Shown: piece after piece, positions 55,811 through 64,000 of the stretch
Layout: each line of letters starts with the position of its first letter
Position numbering within the stretch: the stretch's first letter is position 1
From: Tanypteryx hageni
Taxonomy: Eukaryota > Arthropoda > Insecta > Odonata > Petaluridae
Assembly: GCA_028673005.1 (NCBI GenBank)
Contig: CM054117.1
Span: 2,914,001 to 2,978,000 of the forward strand
DNA length: 64,000 nucleotides
Direction: 5' to 3'
Translations under genes and position numbers: made by a program
The notes under the pieces: generated by a model
What the model was told of the DNA's origin: nothing
The model's input: the letters and a program-made list of their open reading frames with translations, nothing else
Database searches by the model: none

Positions 55811-58800
55811 CAACAACAACAACAACAAACCTTGATGCTTTCCCTTGCGGGGTAAGCCATGCCATATGTCTGTCTATTACCAACCCATCACCACATGCTT
55901 CCTCCACACACTTCTATCCTTGCACACTTCTTTTGCTTCACTTACACTCATACACTGAGTCACACATTTCCTTTTATTCCTCATACTTTTCACATCCCTT
56001 TTTCTCAGTCTCACCAACCACATCCAACCAAGTCTTGCGGGGTCTGCCTCTCCCTCTCTCGCCATTCACTCTTCCTTCATATATTTGTTTGGTGATTCTA
56101 CTCTCCTCCATTCTTTCTACATGCCCGAACCACCTCAACAGACCTCTCTCATACAGATCTGTCACACTAGCTTTCATACCACATTTGTTCATCACCCAAT
56201 TATTCCTTACTTTGTCCCTCCTAGATTTTCCAAAAACTCTTCTCATGTATCCCATCCCAACCGCATTCAAACTACTTTTATGCTTCTCCTGACACACCCA
56301 TGTTTCACTGCCATACAGCAAGGTAGGCATTAAAAAACTCTTGCATACAGACATTTTTGCTTCTTTTGACAACCATTCATTCTTTGCAATCGACCACACA
56401 CTCCCTGCCACCTTTCTACCAGCATTCACTCTCCTTTTGATTTCCCCATCTACTCTACCATTTTTACTAAACATTCTACCAAGGTATACAAATTCATCCA
56501 CTACCTCAATCGTTCCACCATTTATGCTAAATTGACAGTCGTTCACCTCATTCTCCCGATCAAACACAACTGCCTTGATTTTGGCCACATTTATCCTTAA
56601 GTTTATTCTCACAGTCGTATCATGCAGGTTATCTAACATTCTCTGCAATTCTCCTGGGTTCTCAGCCATTAACACAGCATCATCGGCATACAAAAGTACA
56701 CAAACATTCTCTCCATCAACCTTAACACCCACCACATCCATACATGCCTGTCTCACACATTTATTCATGAACACATTAAATAACCAAGGGGACATGACAC
56801 ATCCTTGTCGTACACCTTGCTCAACTCTAAACCAATCACTCATCATGCCATTCACACTTACACATGCCCTACTTCCAGTATACACTACCTTTATAGCATT
56901 CAGCAACCAAACATTCACTCCATACTCGCTCAGAACATTCCACAATTCATTACGATTCACTCTGTCATATGCTTTCTCTAAATCAACTAATGCACAGTAC
57001 ACTTTCTTTCTTACATCCATGCACTTCTCAACCACTTGCTGTAGGGCAAATATTTGGTCGGTGCAACCCCTTCCAGGCATGAAGCCACATTGCACTCCAC
57101 ACAATTTATCCATAGTTACCTTTTGTACTCTTTCAATCAAAACCTTCCCATATACCTTTACAGGTATACTCAGCAAACTAATCGCTCTATAATTCTTACA
57201 TTCAGTCCTATCTCCCTTACCTGTGTAGAATGGTACAATTACACCATCCTTCCATTCAGCAGGCACTCTCGAACTCCTTGCACACAGATTGCACAGATCC
57301 CGCATCCAACACATAAGCAAATCACCTCCATACTTCAACATCTCTCTCGTTATGTCATCCACACCTGCAGCTTTTCCATTTTTCAACATATTCACTGCTT
57401 TGACTACCTCGTTCTTACTAATCCCCTCATATTCATTAATATTCACTCCAACAGATTCACTCGGATTTTTAGACCCATTCACAACATTTCCATACAACTA
57501 TTCAAAATACTTTTGCCAACACTCCCTTACATCACTCTCATTCCACACCATATCACCATTCTTTCCTTGAATTCCGCTCACACCCTTACTTACTCCTTGC
57601 CTTGCTCTCTTCACCCATTTCCAGAACAACTTCTTATTCCCCTCAAACTAATTCTGCATTTTCTCAGCTTCATTCATCCACAATTGTTCTTTACTCTCTT
57701 TCACAATATTTTTTGCAGCTCTCCTTTTCTCTTTATACATTTCATACACTGCCTTTCGCTCATTTTCATTCTTAGCAGCAATCATTCTCACATATGCCTC
57801 CTTTTTCTCATTCACAGCCACTTTAACTCTCTCATTCCACCATGCATCACCTCTCATTCTTCCAACAACTGCAGTCCCACACACCTTAGTAGCACACTGC
57901 AAGATGATACCTTTCAATCTGTTCCAAGCCTTCTCCACATTCTCTTCTCTCATTTCCTCCTTCCATTCACTCTCTTCGGCCATTAGCCTTTCTTTTAGCA
58001 CACTTTCATATTCCCACCTATTCATTTGCTCTTGCAATCTTTCCACTTTTACTCTAGTTACCTTCTCCCCTTTCCTCTTTCTCACAATCCATTTTCTCCC
58101 ATGATCTACTCTAGAGATCACTAAATAGTGGTCTGATCCACATTCTGCACCTCTCACAACTCTCGTATCATTCACAAGCTCCGTCAACCGTTCATCATAC
58201 ACAACAAAATCTATCACACTCTTCACTTCCCCTCTTGTCCACGTATACAAGTGGATTGACTTGTGCTTGAACCACGTGTTCGAGACAATCCCAATTCCAT
58301 ACATACATTCACCAAGCTTTCACCATTATCATTCACTCTTGGGTTACCAAATGCTCCAAGAACCCTTTCCGTGCCTTCTTGTTTTACTCCTACCCATCCA
58401 TTCATATCTCTAAGCATAATTACTCTTTCTCCTGGTTCACACTCACTCAAAATATCTCTCAATTCTTCCCAAAATTTATTTTTATCATATTCATTCTCAC
58501 TGTCAACCGGAGCATAACATGTAACAAGCATAATCCTGTGCACACCCACTTTCATCTGCACCCACAACAGCCTTGGTGACACTAATTCATGCTTTCTCAC
58601 ATGCATCTTAGCCCTTTCATTCAGTATCAATCCCACACCTTGACTACCGTGCATGCATTCATCTACTCCAGACCAAAAGGCCAAACTACCGTTATTCATT
58701 TCTATCTCTTCCCTCCCTTTACGCTTAGTTTCACTCACACACATAACATCTATCCTCCTTTTATCCATTTCATTCATCAATTCACTCTCTTTCCCACACA

Positions 58801-59197
58801 CACCTCTTACATTCCATGTTGCAATCTTCCATAATGAGTCATCATCAGATGGGCCAACCTGCTTCGACCTGCATCATGGTTTTGGTCGCCCGAGGCATTC
58901 TTATAGCACATTGTAGTAATGTTAAAAATAGGGTAAGCAAGGTTACCAGCCTATACTGCACCCGTGCCACATGCAGTATTCCCTACTAACGGTAAGGGAA
59001 CAATACCGGTCAGTTTTGGGACAATTTAGCCATCATGCTACAAGCGAAACCAACACCCAGTATTACCCCAGGTATGCTTACGCTATTCTACACAAGCTAG
59101 GATCTCTACTCTAGAGACTACCTTGTGAGCCAACATTCCCTTGCCCGTGTCCTACCAACTAGGAGGTACGTGCAGTTTACTGACACACTTTGGAAAC
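55811..59197 (-). mobile_element. RTE-like LINE, essentially full length
   Basis: Flanked by a perfect 13-bp duplication GTTCAAGATGATA (55798-55810 and 59198-59210). Length 3387 bp, the size of RTE-clade LINEs. Read on the minus strand, a 5' untranslated region of about 350 bp precedes an endonuclease and reverse transcriptase. The 3' end carries a (TTG)n tail (55811-55829) rather than poly-A, which is typical of RTE elements. Only a few mutations interrupt the gene, so the insertion is relatively recent. Confidence 0.92.
55974..58831 (-). pseudogene. RTE-like LINE polyprotein (APE endonuclease + reverse transcriptase)
   Basis: The endonuclease begins WKIATWNVRGVCGKE (about 58831), then IDVMCVSETKRKGRE, VTCYAPVDSE, MLRDMNGWVG (GDMNGWVG in relatives) and, after a frameshift near 58230-58300, FVVYDERL and GAECGSDHYLVISR (catalytic SDH). 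A linker follows (57648-58200). Two single stops lie near 57646 and 57499. The reverse transcriptase (507-codon frame, 55974-57497) has GKAAGVDDITREMLKYGGDL, ECKNYRAISLLSIP, ALVDLEKAYDRVNR (Asp172), GVRQGCVMSPWLF, LLYADDAVLMAEN (YADD 270-273) and LYGSETWVCQ, ending in RGRGRPRKTWLDVV. The enzyme nicks genomic DNA and copies LINE RNA onto it. One frameshift and two stops make this copy inactive. It could also be placed in a neighbouring LINE clade. Confidence 0.93.
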
Positions 59198-59210
59198 GTT
59201 CAAGATGATA

Positions 59211-60689
59211 TTTTAATATAATGGGATAAATAATAAATGGAATGCATATGTAATAACGATACATATGCTCAACTAGTCCTTTTTCTTCTGCAACTCTTTT
59301 TGCCTCATACATAATGATTTTGATTGATACAGCAATACCAAACTTCCTCTGTTCTACTATCCATCACTTCCTCCTCTAGTTATGGCTATTTGAGACCAAC
59401 CTTACAAAGACTATGTTTCTCTTTTCCCATCAGCTTCAGTTCTTCCTCATTATCTCCATTCACGAATCATTTTTTTCTGTGGGTGGTGGACCGAAATGAT
59501 GTGCTGCTACTTGGTATCTGTGCGTTTTTTGCATATTGAATAGCCTGAAGCTTATAACTAATAGTGTAGGCATATCTTTTCACTTTTGTAGCCATTGCGT
59601 TCTCAATACATATAACATTATTTATCTTATAAAATATTTATGGCATCTACATGAATTCTACTGTTTCATGGCATTAATCGCACTATTCAACGGGCTCATT
59701 AGGACCTATGTAAAACATCGCAAACATGCCGAAATTGTAATTACTGTGAGCGGACATGTATTAAAGCATAATAATGAAAATGTGTCCTCAGAATTCACGT
59801 TGCATAAAGTATTACTGTATATATTAACAAATTTTTCACTGTTAATTATTAATAATGTTTTTTAAATTGTTTTTGCTATGAATGACTGCCAATTATTCCA
59901 TTTTGGGGATGAGTGTGCTTGTTAGTGTTAGTATTGAGAACAATAATAATCTTACCTTCAGCGTATAAGATGCAGGCTGATTTTGGAGGTCATTTTTCTG
60001 GAAAAAAGTGTGCCTTATATGCTGAGAAATAAGGTATATTATTTTCTCTTTACAGAGGTGCTCGCTGAATGATTTTATCTGGCCTGTCATGGATATAAGG
60101 ACACAATCTTCTACTTCAATGAAACACAGTTTGTGAATGTAGAATCCATGAGCAGATGATTTCAATGAAAAAAAGAGGATCTCTTAACTTGAACTTTTGG
60201 ACAAAATGAGATTGGATATCTTAATCAGAACCCTTCACTAAAAACTAATATGAAAAGTAAACATCCCATTTCGAGAAGAACTTATTATCATTTAGAGACA
60301 AAATATCTATTACAGTCACTGCTCACAGTTTCCAGTTATAATGATATAAGATAAACAGCCTCGGTCTAAGCAGGATGACACCAAAATTAACTTAGTATTT
60401 TTCCACATGACAACATTAGTAGATGAAATGCTATGCATAGTTCATCACATTAAATCCTATTGAGGTATTAGTTGTTTCTTAGTGCTCACATATTGCGGAT
60501 TTGTTGTCTTTTGTAATTGTGATATTCCATGTGGGCATAACTTTCTTTCATAAGAACTTACAGGGTTAACTATTCCATCACCAGAACATCCTGTCATTTA
60601 TATTTGGTTTACTTTCCATTCTACAGTTTTGTTTTTCTGATGAAATAAACAAAATTACAAAAGTTTTATTTTCTCATATACAGGATAGT
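59211..60689. other. No gene; one dispersed-repeat copy
   Basis: 59950-60030 carries 'cttaccttcagcgtataaga' and 'tgcaggctgattttggaggt', the same repeat as 50635-50720 in opposite orientation. No coding frame with motifs. Confidence 0.45.
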
Positions 60690-60800
60690 TACCAAGTCTG
60701 AGATGGGTTTTAAATATTAATAACTTTTTTGCTCTTTAGAAAAATTAAAAAGTTATTAGTATTTAAAACCACTTCCGGACTTTGTGGCAATTCGGTAAAC
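60690..60800. repeat. Foldback miniature element
   Basis: The arm 'ggttttaaatattaataact' (from 60706) is mirrored by 'agttattagtatttaaaacc' (ending 60771). Flanks 'accaagtc' and, complemented, 'cacaaagtc' extend the similarity. It forms a long hairpin with a short A/T loop; no coding. Confidence 0.55.
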
Positions 60801-60849
60801 ATAGAGAAAATACTGTGATACCAAAAAATATTGATTGCAATATTTTTAA

Positions 60850-63084
60850 CCTTTTGCACTCGGGTGTCGAGTGTGACTCGACACGCCTAGCATCGGCACC
60901 AGCTCGTATGTCGAGCCACACTCGACACGGTGTTTCATCGTGAGGAGAAGGGGGATTTTTGTCCAATTTTTCCAATAACTTGTAATCATCAGTGTGGAAA
61001 TACGAGTAAACAACAACTTAATTAAGCAACATGGATTATTTTATAAATGAATAATACCCTTCTATAATCTACCCATAAAAAACGTTTCCAGCCGATGCCA
61101 CTGCCGCAGTAGCAGATGTTCGTCTTTATCTATTTAGTGAGGTGTAAGCGCATTTTTGCTTGCATTAGCTGCCATTCATTACTTGGAAATCATTTGTTTA
61201 TTTCAGATAATGAATTACCAAATGGGGATCATGCGTCTGAAAGAGGAGTTGCGTCCAAAATAACAGTTCGTCAGAAAGAAAAGTTCGCTCGGTCAGCTGT
61301 CCCGTCTCGTATTGGCTTCTAGTATCAACCTCTTTTTTCATTTCGTTTTCTTCTTGTGGTCATCCAACCACCACTGACCCATCAAAGGCCCATTCTCTTT
61401 TTATCTCTTGCATAGTGAACATCTTGAGTAGGCGGGCCCCTTTACACGATGAGTCATATTCTTCCGAGCTTCCATGATCTTACCTTAGTAAACAATCGTC
61501 CCTCTATCACTCTCAGAAGTTTGCTTACGTTTCTAGAAGCATCTCTCAGATGTTTTCATGACAAAGGGTTCTCTTACAAACGACGCCTTCTCTGTAGTTG
61601 ACTGAATGCTTTATCCGCAAGTAGTCGTATATTCAGAACGAATTGCATCTCCTTAGGATGGATAGATTTTCCAAAGATTTAGAAAGCAGTGACGATGAAT
61701 TTTACATTGACAATGAAGAAACTATTGAAAAACATAATAGTGACGAAAGTGAGTGCTCTGATCACGCATAAGAGGATAATGAACCAATCGCTGGTCCGAG
61801 TGGAATTACGAAAAGGAAAACTTCCCTTGTTTCACCCAAAGATCAGAGTGAATGTACTGACGGTGACAGTGATGTTGAATTTGTAAAGACAAAACGAAAG
61901 ATACGCTTCATCACGTATAATCCTAAAAAGCCAACAAAATGGGGTATTCGTTTATATGTCCTTTCAGATTCTAAATGCGGCTACGTACATTCATTTGTCC
62001 CTTATTATGGTGGAATAACATCCGAAACCCTGGTAAGACCTGATCTTCCTTTTACTACCAGAATAGTTTTAGAACTTCACGACAGATTGAAGAACTCAGT
62101 ATCTGATTCTCAAGGCTATCATCTCTTTACTGATAGGTATTACACAAGTGTCACTCTTGAAAGGGAATTGCTCAAAGAAAAATCTCACTTGAAAGGGACA
62201 ATAATGCCCAATAGGAAAGATAATCCAACAGTTATCAAACATCCAAAACTGAAGAAAGGGGAGATAATGGCGTACAGAGATGAAAATGTAATGCTTCTTG
62301 CATGGAAAGACAAGAGGAAAGTCACCATGCTTAGTACATGGGACACTTCAGAGACTGAAGCTGTGGAAAGAAGAGTGCGAGGCGGTGGCAAAGAAAGAGT
62401 TGCCAAACCCAAGGTCGTGACAAATTATACGAATTTTATGGAGGGAGTTGATATAGCTGATCACTACACCAGCACGTACTGTTTTATGAGGAAGACTCTA
62501 AAATGGTGGCGTAAATTGTTTTTCTGGGGGCTTGAGGTCAGTGTTGTGAATTCTTACATTTTGTACAAAGAATGCCAAAAAAGAAAAAATGAAAAACAGC
62601 TATCTCATGTACGATTTATTAGGAAACTTGTACGTGATCTAGTTGGAGATTTCCGGGGTGGTACACTAACTTCTAGGGGTAGACCATCATCCACAGAACA
62701 AGAGCAACGTTTAGATGGAAAGCTCCATATAATCATCCCTCACCCTAACAAAAAACATAAAGATTGTGTTGTTTGTTCTAATAGAAAAGTCCAAGGTGGA
62801 AGAAGAGAGACAATTTATATCTGTGAGACATGTGAATGTAATCCAGGTCTTTATGTGGGTGAATGTTTCAAAAAATATCACACCACAAAAAAATATAGGG
62901 ATTAAAATTGCTGTATGAGTTGAAAAATAATTTTTAATGTAAAAAATGCAAATAAATAAGTTTATATGAAAATAAAATTGAGTTTTTCATCATAGTGCCG
63001 CCATTTATGAAATATGGGGGTATTTAAAAATTAAATTCCGAGTAGACTAATAGAATCAAGAAAAAAAAATCCGAGTGCAAAGGG
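60850..63084 (+). mobile_element. piggyBac transposon with internally deleted gene and paired palindromes
   Basis: TTAA at 60846-60849 and 63085-63088. Left end CCTTTTGCACTCGG and complement of the right end CCCTTTGCACTCGG (13 of 14 identical). Just inside the left end are two inverted repeats built on the same word: GTGTCGAGT..ACTCGACAC (60864-60884) and TGTCGAG..CTCGACA (60909-60927). Length 2235 bp; the gene at 61658-62905 lacks part of the catalytic core. Confidence 0.9.
61658..62905 (+). pseudogene. piggyBac (PGBD4-like) transposase, stop and internal deletion
   Basis: The frame starts MDRFSKDLESSDDEFYIDNE at 61658, with a TAA at codon 38 (61769). After the stop it runs EDNEPIAGPSG and SECTDGDSDVEFVK, then directly into RIRFITYNPKKPTKWGIRL. 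In PGBD4-like proteins about 200 residues, including the first catalytic Asp, normally lie before that block, so there is an in-frame deletion. The rest is intact: LFTDRYYTSV (second Asp), GVDIADHY (third Asp region) and a C-terminal zinc-binding domain CVVCSNRK..CETCECN..CFKKYH. The 272-codon part from 62087 to 62905 is uninterrupted. It cannot catalyse transposition but could in principle still bind DNA. Confidence 0.9.
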
Positions 63085-63269
63085 TTAATGTTGGATAGGT
63101 ATTGTGAACCTCATCAGGCATTGGAGAACCAGGAAGACGGTAAAAAGTTTGTATTACAGATAAATTTTTATTGCATTTATTCACATTTTATACTTTATTA
63201 TGAAACTTATGGGACCCTCAACTTGTAAGCACATACTTGCTGATCCTAGCTTTCAAAATTCAACACATA

Positions 63270-63426
63270 CAGTGGAACTTCCATAACTCGAATGTCTATA
63301 ACTTGAAGTGAATTAATTTTATCAGTCAAAATCTCTATGGGAAAAACATATTTACATAAGTCGAATTTTCTATAACTCGAATATTATTTTGTTTCCCTTG
63401 AAGTTCGACTTATGGAAGTTCCACTG
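63270..63426. mobile_element. Tigger-type miniature element, 157 bp
   Basis: Ends CAGTGGAACTTCCATAACTC and, complemented, CAGTGGAACTTCCATAAGTC, with TA at 63268-63269 and 63427-63428. Long, near-perfect inverted repeats and TA targets mark it as pogo-derived and fairly young. Confidence 0.88.
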
Positions 63427-63469
63427 TACTTACAAAAATAACAAGGGAGAAATAATAAAGAAATGTCTT

Positions 63470-63740
63470 TCTATTGGCTCATTTGAAACAAAACTGAAAA
63501 ATGGAAAGAAATTCAATTGTGCATGGTTACTATATTTCACCATCAAAAGGTTCACAATTCTGTTTCGCATGCAGGACGTTAGCAATTTATTCTCCAAATA
63601 TTTTTCCTCTGTTTATAATAAACCTGTGTCTTTTTCATATAATTTTGACTATATCACAGGACCTCCTAACTTCTTTAGGTTTTACTAAAGAGGATATAGT
63701 TGCTTCATTAAATAATCTAAAATGTGGTTTCTTCTTCTGG
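63470..63740 (+). pseudogene. Chimeric scrap: hAT TTF zinc finger joined to Jockey-like LINE
   Basis: 63480-63580 reads FETKLKNGKKFNCAWLLY and SPSKGSQFCFACR in two frames, the TTF-type zinc finger of ZMYM/hAT proteins. From about 63575 it switches to NLFSKYFSSVYNKPVSFS and FTKEDIVASLNNLKC, the linker that precedes the reverse-transcriptase domain in Jockey-like LINEs. Both parts are short and frameshifted. Confidence 0.5.
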
Positions 63741-63951
63741 GTCGGAACTTTAGCCCATATTAATTTTTAAAATTTGAATTTCGTTTATTTAATGAAAACT
63801 TTGTATTTGGACTATAATGATCTCATATACTGAGTTTTATAATTTTACCTCTATTTGTTCAAATTTTTTTGGATGGCAACTTAAGTTGCTGTTGGGCACA
63901 TATGAAATCTTTTTCTGAATACATTTGTATGTAGTAGCTGAATTGCTACTA
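63741..63951. other. No gene recognised
   Basis: Short AT-rich gap before the terminal Tigger-type end. Confidence 0.4.
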
Positions 63952-64000
63952 CAGTAAAACCTCTATCTTACGAACCTCCCTATAACGAGAAACTCCGTAT
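63952..64000 (+). mobile_element. Left terminus of a Tigger-type element running off the window
   Basis: CAGTAAAACCTCTATCTTAC preceded by TA (63950-63951), followed by 'cctccctataacgaga', is a typical pogo-type start. The rest lies beyond the window. Confidence 0.6.

Noticed and set aside
56575..57986. Long plus-strand frames (205 and 310 codons) opposite the LINE
   Set aside because: They are antisense shadows of the RTE-like reverse transcriptase and linker; composition is rich in Ser/Thr/Phe/Leu/His with no motifs.
59536..59865. 109-codon plus-strand frame resembling a membrane protein
   Set aside because: Hydrophobic stretches are expected from T/A-rich DNA; no family resemblance.
1..64000. 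CRISPR array, operon or phage-type system
   Set aside because: No regularly spaced short repeats, no ribosome-binding-site-led gene clusters; coding content is entirely eukaryotic transposable elements.

Overview
This window reads as AT-rich intergenic DNA from an animal nuclear genome, most likely an arthropod. I find no bacterial-style operon, no rRNA, no bona fide tRNA gene and no convincing single-copy host gene. Nearly everything recognisable is a transposable element (TE) or the remains of one. The arthropod assignment is an inference from the TE mix: Tigger/pogo, mariner (including a DUF4817-type transposase), piggyBac, hAT, Transib, Harbinger miniature elements, GIY-YIG Penelope-like elements (PLEs), RTE- and Jockey-like LINEs and tRNA-derived SINEs. 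The species cannot be named from this sequence.

Layout. 1-5.2 kb: a repeat-family ORF relic, a hAT element, a Jockey-like LINE fragment, a PLE 3' fragment, and a Tigger element followed by its own deletion derivative. 6.2-6.9 kb: a LINE 3' end. 8.9-16.4 kb: a relic mariner, then a PLE bounded by direct repeats (pseudo-LTRs) that carry hammerhead-ribozyme motifs; a Transib element and a mariner are inserted cleanly into the PLE. 18.4-19.4 kb: a Tigger derivative. 22.9-24.7 kb: an intron-containing Tc1/mariner-like transposase relic hit by a SINE. 26-27.2 kb: a hAT element inside a Tigger fragment. 29-32.6 kb: a Tigger element holding a TTAA element. 34.4-41.6 kb: a four-level nest in which an outer Tigger contains a TTAA element, a second Tigger (itself hit by a third) and a piggyBac with an uninterrupted 582-residue transposase. 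44.7-49.3 kb: three decayed Tc1/mariner-type transposases. 51.2-54.3 kb: a hAT-like element without a transposase, holding a Harbinger-type miniature element. 55.8-59.2 kb: an essentially full-length RTE-like LINE with a 13-bp target duplication. 60.8-63.1 kb: a piggyBac deletion derivative. 63.3-64 kb: Tigger-type miniature elements and chimeric TE scraps.

The features do not form a pathway; they form a stratigraphy in which insertion order can be read from target duplications and restored reading frames. The only uninterrupted catalytic gene is the piggyBac transposase at 39615-41363. The structural points that most deserve a second look are (i) paired palindromes at fixed distances (centres about 24.5 and 68.5 bp) from the TTAA at one end of several different piggyBac-type elements, (ii) hammerhead-ribozyme motifs in the PLE repeats, one with an intact core, and (iii) a Transib element whose ends carry the CACAGTG heptamer known from V(D)J recombination signals. 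The remaining DNA (about half) is AT-rich with no gene I can support.
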